Below are positions 31,913-44,165 of a stretch of 64,000 bases of DNA, one piece after another. This stretch comes from Sorghum bicolor (Eukaryota > Streptophyta > Magnoliopsida > Poales > Poaceae). The DNA lies in the NCBI RefSeq assembly GCF_000003195.3, contig NC_012872.2:56897695-56961694 (forward strand), in the 5' to 3' direction. Within the stretch, counting starts at the first letter, position 1. Each line of letters opens with the position of its first letter. Below the pieces are notes generated by a model, which was not told where the DNA came from, ran no database searches, and saw only the letters and a program-made list of their open reading frames with translations. Position numbers and translations under genes: made by a program.

Positions 31913-32635
31913 GGTGTTTCCTGCCATCCTCCCCAAGGTAGCTCCACGATGGCTCTTCACGTTCTACCGCGCCGCCAGGAAGCTCAGGCACCATGCCTTC
32001 TAGCTCTACTACCGTAACACCGCCGTCATCGCCAAGCCGCCACCGCCGCCGTCTCACAGCAGCAGGCTGCCGCCATCGCTGCCACCGCCTTCAATACCGA
32101 TGCCGGCTCCGCCATCCCTAACGCTACTAGGCGGACAGTCGTGCCCAACATGCACAACGCCCTTTTGTGCTCCATCATGCTCTTCCCCTACTTCATGCTC
32201 GTGGTGTGCAAAGGCGGCAGCCTTCTCTGTGCCATACTGCAGCACTGCATGTTCCCTCTTGTTTGGGCACTCGGGGAGCAGTGTCGCGGTGCCAGCGCTG
32301 GCGCCGACATCTGGGTGATGGCGTTCGTCACCTTCACGGGGCTCACACCCAAGGACATGGACCTCGTTGTCCGTGTCGTGCTGCCCAAGCACTACATGAA
32401 GCAACTCAACACTGTGGTGTACGACAGCCTGTGACTCCCGGCTGGAAGGAAGGTGGCGGTGACCAGCGTGCCGCGGTGATGTCCGAGTGGTTCCTCAATA
32501 GGAGTACATCGCCGCTGGCGTGGTGGTCAGCCTGGAGCTGTAGCACATCACGATCGGCCGATTGCAGTACTTCACGGGGTTGTTGTCGGGTCCTGCGACC
32601 ACGGGGCCGCCAGAGCTGAGGTAGAAGGTGTTCAA
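31913..32635 (+). pseudogene. GPAT exon-1 copy, left part, inactivated
   Basis: Nucleotide match to exon 1 of the intact gene (48462-49283), from the start codon to about codon 245. It is dead. CAG-to-TAG changes lie at 32001-32003, 32541-32543 and 32623-32625, TGG-to-TGA at 32432-32434, a net 10-bp deletion near 32055, and a 2-bp gain near 32495. The match ends near 32635 and resumes at 44350, with a CACTA transposon and other DNA between. No exon 2 accompanies this copy, so it arose as a partial duplication. Confidence 0.9.
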
Positions 32636-33273
32636 GAGTTTGCTAAAAACACTTGCTATCCTTGTTTGTTTTTGCAAAACATGAAAAATCATGGTCCAAC
32701 ACTTTATTAACTGGCTTGGTATACTTTGAGAAGTTGGTATTCTTGAGCTAAATCCTCGCATATTTGCGCGTGTGTTTAGCTTGCCATCCTGCATAGGACC
32801 GCCACCTGCTCATCTTCGGCGCCAATTAAATACATCTGTTCATAACCGGCTATGCCTAGCGGCGAGGAGACGCCCTGCACTGCATCATTTTGGCCGACAC
32901 GTGATCCCATCAAAATGTATCAAATTGTTTGTCACATCAACTCTGATGGCCGGTAAAGGCCGGCAAGGAATGTCACATGTCCTCATTGCGCATAGGACAT
33001 GTTTGATTACACTCAAAAATTCTAAAGTTTACAAAATTATTTGTCACATCAAGTCTTGCAACACATGCATTTAAATATAGATAAAAAATAACTAATTGCA
33101 CAGTTTACCTATAAATCACGAGATAAAATTTTTAAGCCTAGTTACTCTATAATTAGACAATATTTGTCAAATACAAATGAAAAAACTATAGTGTCAAAAT
33201 CCAAACAAAATTTGCATCTAAACAGGGCCATAGATTGAAAGTTCCCGAGCAAAAGCAGCTTTGCATACACTAT
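32636..33273. other. Inserted DNA between the GPAT pseudogene and the CACTA element, with a family-A MITE
   Basis: Not part of GPAT and not part of the CACTA element. It includes a diverged family-A MITE (about 32994-33229, GGACATGTTTGATTACAC to CATCTAAACAGGGCC). The rest has no recognisable identity. Confidence 0.5.
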
Positions 33274-33299
33274 CACTAGTACAGGGAAGGGCTTTAGCC

Positions 33300-33520
33300 C
33301 TGGGCCGTAAGCGCCTTTAGTCCCGGCTACGGAACCGGGGCTAAGGTTTCAGGACTAAATGTTCCACCTTTAATCCCGGTTCCGTGGACCGGGACTAAAG
33401 GTCCACCTTTAGTCCCGGTTGGTAACATCAACCGGGACTAAAAGGTGCGTCAGGGTGTGCCACCTGGCCTCCACTTTTAGTCCCGGTTGTTGCTACCAAC
33501 CGGGACTAAAGACTTTTTTT
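33300..33520. repeat. Left subterminal repeat array of the CACTA element
   Basis: At least six copies of the CTTTAGTCCCGG core in both orientations, several in inverted pairs such as TAGTCCCGGTTGGTAACATC / AACCGGGACTAAA. In CACTA elements such arrays bind the element-encoded transposition proteins. Confidence 0.85.
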
Positions 33521-34028
33521 TCTTTTTCTTTTCATTTGGTTTTCCATTTATGGTTTACAATTATGTTATTGTTATTTTCGAATGTGTATTGTTTGCTGTT
33601 AGTTTATGGAACGCGCACCTATAATTTATATCATTTAAAGGATTACATATAAATATACTATAAAACACTATATATATATATATATAATATGTATCCAGCG
33701 ACGAAGCCAGCAGGGGGGCTAGGGGGCTCCAACCCCCCTACCGCTGCTGGTCCAGTGAAATTTGTAGTGGTCTCTTTCTAATTTTAGAAACAAATTTATA
33801 AGGTAGGGTAGGCTGAACACTTTATTTTTTAGATATATTTTGTGAACTTCATCATTAATCTATATTTATGAGGAGTAATAGTAGAACTAAATTGATGTAG
33901 AAATTTTGTTCAGCCCCTCCTAAATTTTTTTCTGGCTTCGTCCCTGTATGTATCTATAGGTCCATAATATAATATTTACACATATGCTTCACGGACAAAG
34001 TATTTACAACACAATTTATCTCTGCCAC

Positions 34029-36140
34029 TCAAGCATCGTACAAATGATCATCGTTATTTGGTTTCATCTGCTCCTGAGGGTTGAAGTAGCACTCGCCGCC
34101 GGGATCCAGGACTTGGTCGTTAAGAAATCCTGCGATTGTCTCCTGAATTCCTTTTAGGCGCACCGCATCCAACACCTGCTCCTTCAGCCACATCTCCTTT
34201 AATAGACATTAAAGAAAAAAGTTAGAGGTATGAATAGGATTTATTAAATAGCAACAAATAAATGAAATAAACTTATTATATATACATGCTACATACTTTT
34301 AGGTGCTCAAGATTAGTTCTTTTGGCATACACCGTCATAAACTCGCACACATAGTAGCCACACAAATTGTTGCCCGGTGTCTGCCGTAGAACCCACTAAA
34401 GTAATATGGGCTTTGAAAGTGCTGCATTCAACTCTGGACGGTGTTTCTGCACAAACCGAGCCCAAACCCTAGCAATAAAATGATCATTATTAATTATCCA
34501 TTACTAAGTTAAAAGAGCAGAATTTAATATATAGAGATCGGAGTTACCCGTGGATAATATCTATCATTTTTTGGTAATCGTCCTGTGGTTTTTTCAATGA
34601 GTCATAGATTACCAATTGACATTGCCAGAGATCAATGACAATTAGTATCCAATGAAAGCTGCATTTGTGTGCATATGTAGGCAAAATTAGTATATATCTT
34701 CATATTGATCTGATTAATTAGTTAAATAGAATGTACACACGATAACGACACTTACTTAAAGTTGTAGGGAAAGTGTATATATCTTTTATCTTTTGGTTGA
34801 TCAAGAACCTCCGTAGATTTCTCTCTGTTTGAGTTCTTCATAAGACATACGGGGTCTTGTGGTCTTTGAATACAATATTTGGATCCACAAATCCAATCTC
34901 CTTGTCATTTCTAACTCTGAGGTCCCTCATCATGTTTCTGCATATGCATAGCGGGTTTCTGTAATTAGTTATATATATACATGATAAGTTACAGAGACAT
35001 TATTGAAAGGAAGAATCACTTACGGACAGAAGCAACTCATTAGAGATTTGTCAAGATCGTCCATCTGGCATAGTTGGTGTAGCTCATTAAATTCAACATA
35101 AATAATATCATCACCACGGAAATAATGATAGTTTCTAATTCGGACACAAATATAGTCATCTGCTTTTGTGACACACGCTTCCATGTACCATTTGTTTAGC
35201 ATGTACATTTGCGTTCCAAGCTTGCTGAGGGCCGCAGGGTTGTATAAACCCTTGCCATATGTATATTCCTTCTGCCAATGATCAATTTGTGGAGCACTTT
35301 CAATTGGTGCCCCCGCTATCATTTGGGCTAAGCTAAGACCAGTTTCCGCAAAAAAAATTTAAGCTCATCAAATTTTAAATCTGCCGGTATCTGCTGGTCT
35401 AGCACGTCAATGTTTCAACCATATTCATTTCCAATGACTAACGGGGGCACTGATTGCTTTGATTGTTCCCCGAGCTGTGCTACACCTTTGCGTGCTCTTT
35501 TCTCTTTCTTCTTCTCTTCTTCTATGGATTTCCTTAAAGTGCGATCATAATCCGATAAAGATGATGATTCTTTCTGAGCTTCACGCGTCTTTTTTTTTCA
35601 GCCTCAACCTTCTCCTTCAAAGCTTCATCCTGTGTATCGAGCGTGAAATGTTGAAGGATATCTTGCCAAATCAATTCCTTGTCACGATCTGAGACAAAAC
35701 TAATATTAGGGTTATCTTTCCGTTGCCTCCATTCACGAGCACTGACCGGGAGCCTGTCCCTTACAAGGTAGTCACAGTGCGCAACAAATTTTTTAGAACT
35801 AGCCCCCCAAGTACTTGTCCTATACCCTCATCGAATTCCGACAGAATGTACCGACCCTCCAACGGCTTCTTCGGGCCGCGCACTTTTCTACTCTTCTCAG
35901 AAGTTGTCGCCGATTTAGAGGGCTACACAAAAAAGTATAAATATATTAGTATAAATGTTATTTATTTTAATTTCATATATATACTAGATTGTAGATAGAC
36001 CTAATCAGGATTGTCTCCCACAAGTTCTTCATAATCAGCAAAGTACTGACTCCCATCATCTTCGCCTTGGGGATCTGGATGGCGCCGCTGTTGATTAGGT
36101 CCATCATTGTGTCATCCATGTTGTCATTCGGATTGGCCAT
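34029..36140 (-). pseudogene. Ulp1-like C48 protease gene carried by the CACTA element
   Basis: Read leftwards from ATG at 36140 (MANPNDNMDDTMMDLINSGA). A middle section includes GRYILSEFDEGIGQV, REWRQRKDNPNISFVSDRDK and a basic KKEKRARKG region. Next comes NKWYMEACVTKADDYICVRI (35322-35020), and then the catalytic segments: FHWILIVIDLWQCQLVIYDS (His codon 34652-34654, Asp codon 34601-34603) and NNLCGYYVCEFM (Cys codon 34360-34362). It ends at 34029-34031. AT-rich introns separate the parts. Ulp1/SENP enzymes cut SUMO or similar proteins; many plant CACTA and Mutator elements carry such genes. Several reading-frame breaks (35335, 35400, 35640) suggest decay, although some may be introns. Confidence 0.75.
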
Positions 36141-37349
36141 TTCTGCAAATTTAATCAAGTGTTAAAAGTTATTTGTCAAATCTCGTACTAGACAATATTT
36201 GGATACAATATTTGTCCACACATTTTGGGATTTTTATCATAAAGATAAATATAGCTTTTGAGTGGTTTTAAGAGGATTTTTATCATAAAATATTTGTCTA
36301 CACTTTATCTAATGAATATTTTAATACATATAAATATTTATCAACAAGTAAATCTAGATGTGTAACTTTTTTATAAATATTAAAAAAGAAAGAACTTCTA
36401 TTTTTTGTCCATTAACTCTTGCATAGATAGATAAAAATGTATGGATAAATAAAAACGCCACTGCAGGATGTAATTAATTTGCGAGACAAATTTTTTGCAA
36501 GTAAACAAGGCCCTCCATATGTATGTTTACAACATGTAATTAATTTGCGAGAAAAATTTGTGAGACAAATTTTTTGCAAGCAAACAAAGCCCTTCATATA
36601 TATGTTTACAACATGTAATTAATTTACGAGAAAAATTTGCGAGACAAATATGATAAACAAAACACTTCCATATATATGTATACATGCCTTAGCTAAAAAT
36701 TAGATAAAATTAGTTCATAGGGACACCGCGAGACAAAAAATTAGATAAAATTAGTTCATAGATATACATGCCTAGATAAAATTAATATTAAATATAGAGA
36801 AAAAATAACTAATTACACAGTTCATAGGGACACCGCGAGACAAACCTTTTAAACTTAATTAGTTTATGTTAGCCATAATTGTTATAATAACACAAATATG
36901 CTAATAACTGATTAGTTAGATATAATAAATTTGTCTCACATTTTTAGAGAAATTATGTAATTAATTTTTTAATTAATATCCAAACTGCTCTATTCCATAA
37001 AATATTCGAAACAACAACTAAAGACTTGTTTAGTTTTGAATTTTTTTGGTTTTTGGTACTGTAACACTTTTGTTTTTATTGACAAATATATCATATAAAT
37101 TACACTGTAGTTATGGCTAACATAAACTAATTAAGCTTCTACACAAGATAAATAACAATAACTAATTACAACTAAGGCCTTAGAAACATACTGTAAAAAT
37201 AAACTACAAATTTCAAGTTTTTACACAGGATACGTTATATAATATAAATTATATCATACAAAGGATAAATTATAAAATATAAATTATATCATCTCATCTC
37301 AATATATATACAACAGAGCGCTCAACATAGTTTCTAAAAATTCATTACA

Positions 37350-37760
37350 AGTGCCGACCAAGAATTATACTATACGTAGTACGGTGGCGGCCGAGATCAA
37401 GCTCGCAGCGGCGGCCGAGAGAAGAAGCTTGCAGCAGCGCCGGAGAAGAAGCTCGCGCAGCGGCGCCGGAGATCGAAGACGCTCGCAGCGGTCACCGGAG
37501 ATCGAAGAAGCTCGCAGCGGTCGTCGGAGAAGAAAGCGGGGCCGGTAGTACGGTGGCGGCGCTCCTCGACTCGTCCCGAGGATGAGGGGTGGCTGCGGCG
37601 GCGGCGGCGGCGGCGCTCCTAGCCGGGCTCGAGACGACGGCGCTTGGCTGGGGACGAGGGCGTGAGGCGATGGCGGGGAGCGGCGCGCGACGGAGGAAGA
37701 AATTAGGGCAACGTCGAACTGGATCGAGGAGGAAGACAACTGTTCGGTTAAATACCCGCG
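37350..37760. repeat. GC-rich purine-biased repeat block inside the CACTA element
   Basis: Imperfect repeats of GCGGCGGCCGAGA / GAAGAAGCTCGCAGCGG units (37385-37530) followed by a GGC-rich run. Open frames here come from the repeat composition; no protein family is recognised. It probably corresponds to the 5' or 3' untranslated part of a second transcription unit or an inserted gene scrap. Confidence 0.5.
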
Positions 37761-37764
37761 GAGA

Positions 37765-37930
37765 CCTTTAGTCCCGGTGCGTATCACCAACCGAGACTAA
37801 AAGGTCTTTAGTCCCGGTTAGTGATACGCACCGGGACTAAAGGTCCGCCCTTTAGTCCCGGTTCCTGGCTAGAACCGGGACTAAAGGCCACCTTTAGTCT
37901 CGGTTTTAGCCAGGAACCGGGACTAAATAT
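37765..37930. repeat. Internal cluster of CACTA subterminal-type repeats
   Basis: Six or more TTTAGTCCCGGT-type units, mostly as inverted pairs (for example GGTGCGTATCACCAACC and GGTTAGTGATACGCACC). They lie in the middle of the element, more than 4 kb from either end. Such arrays normally lie only near termini, so this may mark the end of a second CACTA element fused or nested here. Confidence 0.75.
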
Positions 37931-38293
37931 ATTTTTCAGTTTCTTATTTATTTATGCATACAATAATTAGATTAATGTTGTTAATTGCATAGTAAATAGA
38001 ATAATAGGTTTTAATTTGTTAAAAAATAATAGTTCCATTTCTTTTTGTCTAATTGGTTACATAATCAATTTGGAAACATAAAATCTTTTCATCACTTATA
38101 TTAACAAACTTAAATATGAAAAATAATTAGTATTTTGTTAATGCAAAAATATATTATTTAATTTTAATATCTTAAAGCAGATGTTTTTGATAGAATAATT
38201 TGTTTGTGCAATATTTAAACGTAAATTTTGTTTATTTACCATCATTTATCTCCAAAATCATGATATATGTGATATTCACCATTACATCGGATT

Positions 38294-39620
38294 ATCTCTA
38301 ACAACTTTGTATTCAAATTTTTTTCATTTCAAGTCATCAAATGGGTCATTTGACCAAGTTTGACCAAAGTCAAAGCATTGGTTTTTAGAAACACACACTT
38401 TGACCGAACCCTATATGGTCCCAAATGGAAAAGTAATGAATACAAAGTTTGTTGCACTCATCAAGTTCTAGATTTTTTCTAATGGTCAACTTTTCTTTTG
38501 GAAAAGTTTGAACCACTCAATTTTGAATTTTGATAGAATTCATAGCCACGCATCGGTTTTCAGAACCCTAGATGGTCTCGAACGGAAAAGTCATGAATAC
38601 CAATATTGTTCCACTCATCAAAATCTACATTTAATATATAGACCATTTTTGTATTTGACAAAGTGTTGCGAAGGTGTAGTTCAAAATCCACAATTGACAC
38701 ATGTAGTTTCATATAGTTTGTGTGAGATTCAAGAATTGGTGGGTATTGTGGACTTAAACTTTCTCAAATGGAAAAATTGTCTATATAAAAAGTTTAGATC
38801 TTAATGATATCTAACAACTTGGTATTCAAAATTTTTTTCATTTTAAGTAATTTAGTATGTCATTTGACTAAGTTTGACCAATACCCGTCTTGGATTTTGA
38901 ACAAATGTGCTTAGGATTGGCTCAAATTTATTCAAATGGAAAAATGGACAATATATCAAATGTAGATCTTGATGATCTCTAACAACTTTGTATTCAAATT
39001 TTTTTCATTTCAAGTCATCAAATGGGTCATTTGACCAAGTTTGACCAAAGTCAAAGCATTGGTTTTTAGAAACACACACTTTGACGGAACCCTATATGGT
39101 CCCAAATAAAAAGGTAATGAATACAAAGTTTGTTACACTCATCAAGTTCTAGATTTTGTCTAATGGTCAACTTTTCTTTTGGAAAAGTTTGAACCACTCA
39201 ATTTTGAATTTTGATAGAATTCATAGCCACGCATCGGTTTTCAGAACCCTAGATGGTCTCGAACGGAAAAGTCATGAATACCAATATTGTTCCACTCATC
39301 AAAATCTACATTTAATATATAGACCATTTTTGCATTTGACAAAGTGTTGCGAAGGTGTAGTTCAAAATCCACAATTAACACATGTAATTTCATATAGTTT
39401 GTGTGAGATTCAAGAATTGGTGGGTATTGTGAACTTAAACTTTCTCAAATAGAAAAATTGTCTATATAAAAAGTTTATATCTTGATGATATCTAACAACT
39501 TGGTATTCAAAATTTTTTCATTTTAAGTAATTTAGTTTGTCATTTGACCAAGTTTGACCAAGTTTGACTATTTTTACATTTGACAAATAATTGACACATC
39601 TCTTATAATAGCAAACTTAA
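38294..39620. repeat. Tandem direct repeat, two units of about 681 bp
   Basis: Unit 1 starts at about 38294 and unit 2 at about 38975. They share TAACAACTTTGTATTCAAAT, TTGACCAAGTTTGACCAAAG, CACGCATCGGTTTTCAGAAC and AAAGTGTTGCGAAGGTGTAG with few differences. The match fades near 39580. The block lies between the internal repeat cluster and the end of the transposase gene. A 98-residue frame is repeated in both units but shows no domain. Confidence 0.9.
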
Positions 39621-39720
39621 ATGTCATTTCATTATTTAAAATGATATAAAATAAGAAAAACTAATATAAACATCTTAAGTTACAATTGTCACATACACAT
39701 ACTATATTGCAATCTATTTA

Positions 39721-42700
39721 TTAGGCGGGCACAATAGTGATCTTCTTTTTGACGTATGTTCCTTGGTCATGATCTTGACGTAACCATGGAGTGTCCTCAG
39801 CATTTATCAGTATGCTCGGATCTTTGGTCACATTGAAAGGCGTGATTCGGTCATCCCTTTCATAATCTTCTGAAATATCTGACTTGTCCTCAATTCCCAC
39901 AATGTTTCTTTTCCCTGAGAGAACTATATGGCGTTTTGGCTCGTTTGTTGATTTGTTGTCATTTTTCCCTCTCTTCTGTTTTGTAGACATGTCTTTCACA
40001 TAGAACACCTGATTCACATCAGCAGCAAGGACGAATGGTTCATCTTTGTAACCAACATTGTTGAGGTCCACTGTTGTCATTCCATAGTCTTTGTCAACTG
40101 TCACCCCGCCTCCAGTAACCTTCACCCATTGGCACCGGAACAAAGGGATTTTAAAATTAGGTGCATAGTCTAGTTCCCAAATCTTCTCTATACGGCCATA
40201 ATATGTTTGTCTGTTTCCATTCGGGTCTATGGCGTCTACGCGAACTCCACTATTTTGGTCCGTGCTTCTTTTATCTTGGCCTAGGGTGTAAAATGTATTT
40301 CCATTTATCTCGTACCCTTTGTACGTGAGGATGCGCCATGATGGTTGCCTAGCCAACAAATACAGTTGCTCATCAATCTGCTCATTACCCTGACATTCTT
40401 TTCGTAACCAATCACTGAAAGTGTCTATGTGCTGACGCATAAACCAAGCTTCATTCTTCTTTGCGAATTGCGATCGTAGGAAGTCCTTGTGTTTCGTGAC
40501 ATACGGCTCCACCACGGATGAGCTTTGAAGAACTGTGTAGTGTGCTTTATTGAAAAAATCGTCCTCCGTACCGATGTATGTTTTCTTTCCTAGTGTCCCC
40601 TTTCCACTCAGTCTCCCCTCGTGGCGCGATTCAGGAACACCAATTGGGTCAAGTTCAGGAATGAATTCAACACAGAACTCAATGATCTCCTCTGTCCCAT
40701 AGCCCTCGGCGATGCTTCCTTCTGGCCGAGCACGTTGGTGAACATATTTCTTCAGAACTCCTATAAACCTCTCAAAGGGAAACATATTATGTAGGAACAC
40801 AGGACCCAGATGAACTAGGAGGTGTGTCATGATATCAAAGAAGGATGGAGGGAACACTAACTCAAAGCTGACAAGACATTGAACCACATCATTCTATAGA
40901 GCAGCTAGTTCCAGTGGATTGATTGCCTTCTGAGAAATTGCATTGAGGAATGCACATAGCTTTACGGTGGCCAGACGTACATGTGGAGGTAGAATTCCTC
41001 TTAATGCAACTGGAAGCAATTACGTCATAAGCACATGGCAGTCATGCGACTTTAAGTTCAGAAATTTCTTCTCAGGCACATTAATTATACCTTTTATATT
41101 AGAGGAGAATCCAGATGGGACCTTGATGCTGCTTAAGCATTCAAACATGATTTCTTTCTCTTCATTGCTAAGAGTGTAGCTAGCAGGTCTTAAATATTGG
41201 CGTCCATCATCTGTCTTCTCTGGATACAGGTTGTCTCGTTCTTCCATGCGTTGCAAGTCTTGTCGTGCTTCAAGTGAATCCTTAGGCTTACCATATACAC
41301 TCATGAATCCTAGAAGGTTCACACAAAGATTCTTTGTTAGGTGCATGACGTCGATCGCATTCCGGACCTCTAGGACTTGCCAATAGGGTAGCTCCTAAAA
41401 TATTGACTTCTTCTTCCACATGGGTGCATGACCCGCTGCATCTTTTGGAACTGGTTGGCTGCCTTGTCCCTTACCAAAAACTACTTTCACATCCTTAACC
41501 ATCTCAAATACATCTTCTCCAGTTCTGTTGCGAGGCTTGCATCGGTGGTCTGCCTTACCTTTAAAATGCTTTCCTTTCTTTCTAACTAGGTGATTCATAG
41601 AAAGAAATCGACGATACCCAAGGTACATGACCTTTCTGTATTTTTTTCAAATATATACTATCAAGGTCATCAAAACAATGTGTGCATGCATTATATCCCT
41701 TGTTTGTCTACCCTGAAAGATTACTTAGAGCAGGCCAATCATTGATTGTCACAAACAACAGTGCTCGTAGGTCGAAGTGTTCCTGTTTGTACTCATCCCA
41801 CACACGAACACCTGTTTCACTCCATAAAAGGAGTTCTTCAATTAATGGCCTTAGATAGACATCAATGTCATTGCCCGGTTGCTTCAGGCCTTGGATGAGC
41901 ACAGGCATCATAATGAACTTTTGCTTCATGCATAACCATGGAGGAAGGTTGTAGATACACAGTGTAACAGGCCAAGTGCTATGAGTACTGCTTTGCTCAC
42001 CAAAAGGATTCATACTGTCCGTACTTAAAGCGAACCTTAAGTTTCTTGCGTCTTTTGCAAACTCTAGAAATTCCCTGTCTATTGCTCTCCACTGGGACCC
42101 ATCAGCATACCACATAACCTTTGCAAGATTTTTTTCTGGGACGTTCTTCCCCCCTCAACATCGCTAGGGTCATCTCGCCTGATCTTATACCGTGATGCTT
42201 TACATACGGGGCATTCATCTAAATTCTCGTAGTCCTTGCCACGGTATAGGATACAGTCGTTAGGACATGCATGTATCTTCTTGATTTCTAATCCCAAAGG
42301 ACAGACGATCTGTTTTGCTTCGTACGTAGTAGTGGACAATTCATTAGGCTTCGGCAGCATTTTTTTGGATCTTCAGTAATTGCCCAAATGCCTTATCGGA
42401 TACACCATTCTGTGCCTTCCATTTTAACAATTCTAGTGTTGTACCCAGTTTTTTTTGCCCATCCTGGGCAGATGGGTATAGTAATTTCTTGTGATCTTCT
42501 AACATGTGGTCAAACTTTGTCTTCTCTTTTTCACTTTCGCAATCTTTTTGTGCATCATGAATGACATCACCAAGAGCATCATCTTCAACAGGTGCGCCTT
42601 CTGCACCTGCCTCATCTTCAGCTTCTCCCATTGCTGTATCACCGAAGTCACCGTATTGAGCAATAATGTCGTCAGGCTCCAACTGTTCTTCTTCACCTTC

Positions 42701-42957
42701 TTCCATCATTATCCCATTTTCTCCATGCGTGGTCCAACAAATATAGTTTGGCATAAAACCCGACTTCAACTAATATGAGTGAATATTTCTAGAGCTAGAA
42801 TATTCCTTCAAATTCTGACACAAGGCACATGGGCAACATATGAATCCATCCCGCTTGTTTTCCTCGGCCACTCTTAAGAAATAATGCACACCATCAATGA
42901 ATTCTTTGGAGCGGCGATCGGCATTGTACATCCAATGACGTGTCATTGTCTGCATTG
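39721..42957 (-). pseudogene. TNP2-type CACTA transposase, inactivated
   Basis: Read leftwards from about 42957. The transposase-associated N-terminal domain comes first (DRRSKEFIDGVHYFLRVAEE, CPCALCQNLKEYSS), then an acidic linker. The TNP2 core follows (IKKIHACPNDCILYRGKDYE, FALSTDSMNPFGEQSSTHST, YNLPPWLCMKQKFIMMPVLI, KGKADHRCKPRNR), then HLTKNLCVNLLGF and YTLSNEEKEIMFECL. Last come DUF4218/4216-like parts (HLLVHLGPVFLHNMFPFERF, GYKDEPFVLAADVNQVFYV). The protein catalyses excision and insertion in CACTA elements. It is dead: in-frame stops at about 42770, 41708, 41395, 41020 and 40894, and frameshifts in an A run near 42360, a G run near 42155 and near 41635. Confidence 0.92.
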
Positions 42958-42964
42958 CAACGTA

Positions 42965-43560
42965 AAATATTATAAGTTTCTAATTTTTATAAAGAAATTA
43001 AAGTAACAAATAACCTAAAATTCTCTATTTCTGGTTTTTCTAAACCAACAAAATTAAAAGGACATAAAAGTTCTCTATTTTCTAACTAATCATGAAATGT
43101 GGCATGCATACCAGTTATAATTAACTAATTAACCATGTCATAAAGTGAAAATTAAAGAAATATAAGTTTCTAATTTTTAATAGAGAAATTAAAGTAACAA
43201 AAACCTAAAAATTTCTATTTCTAATTTTTCTAAACAACCAAAATTAAAAAAACACAAAAGTTATCTATATTTCTAACTAATCATGAAATGTGGTATGCAT
43301 ACTAGTTATAATTAACTAATTAACCTTGTCATAAATTGCAAATTAAAGTATTATAAGTTTCTAATTTTAATAGAGAAATTAAAGTAACAAAAAACCTAAA
43401 ATTCTCTATTTCTAATTTTTCTAAACAAGCAAAATTAAAAAAGCAAAAAAATTCTCTATTTTCCTAAATAATCATGAAATGTGGTATGCGTACTAGTTAT
43501 AATTAACTAACTAAATCGGTCAAAAATTGCAAATTAAAGTATTATATGTTTTTAATTTTT
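42965..43560. repeat. AT-rich tandem repeat, period about 191 bp
   Basis: The word ATCATGAAATGTGG recurs at 43089, 43280 and 43471. Between occurrences the order TATAATTAACTAA, AAATTGCAAATTAAAG, TAAGTTTCTAATTTT, AGAGAAATTAAAGTAAC is kept. Three to four imperfect units lie directly upstream of the transposase reading frame, in its probable leader or first intron. Confidence 0.85.
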
Positions 43561-43889
43561 TTCTAAACTAATTAAAATAAAAAACATATTACCACTATTT
43601 CTCTAAAAAAACGTGTCGCTTTTGAAATGGCGATGAAGCTAATAACCTCTTAAAAACCATAAAATAAAAAACAATATACATAACACTTGGAAATGACATA
43701 TGCCGCTTCTAAATGTTGAGAAGATGAAGCTAGTGACCTCTTAACAAGTCGATGACGGTGTAGAAACGATGAAATGAATCAATAGCCGGAGATGAGAGCA
43801 AGAACAAGCAACTCCAAATGAAGAACACAGCAAAAGAGTGAAGATGGATGGGCTCGGCCACGGGAAGAAGAGTTCAAATATGGGGAGGG

Positions 43890-44165
43890 ACATTTAGTCC
43901 TGGTTCCTTTTAAAAACCGGGTCTAAATTCCAACACCAGTCCCGGCCGGTGGGACGGACCGGGACAACAGCTTTTAATCCCGGTTGGTGGTACCAACCGG
44001 GTCTAAAGGCTAGGCTTTTGTCCCGGTTGGCGAGACCAACCGGGACTAAAGGTCCCCTCTGCCGATGTCCGACACAATAGCCGTTGGGAAGGGGACTTTT
44101 AGTCCCGGTTGGTCTCACAATGTTTTTGTCCCGGACGATGTTTTGGCCGAGATTATTGTTCATTT
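43890..44165. repeat. Right subterminal repeat array of the CACTA element
   Basis: About eight copies of the TAGTCCCGGT / ACCGGGACTAAA core, in both orientations, ending about 40 bp before the right terminus. Mirrors the left array. Confidence 0.85.

Noticed and set aside
38508..39452. Repeated 98-residue frames in the 681-bp tandem units
   Set aside because: They are similar only because the DNA is duplicated; no codon bias or domain supports coding.
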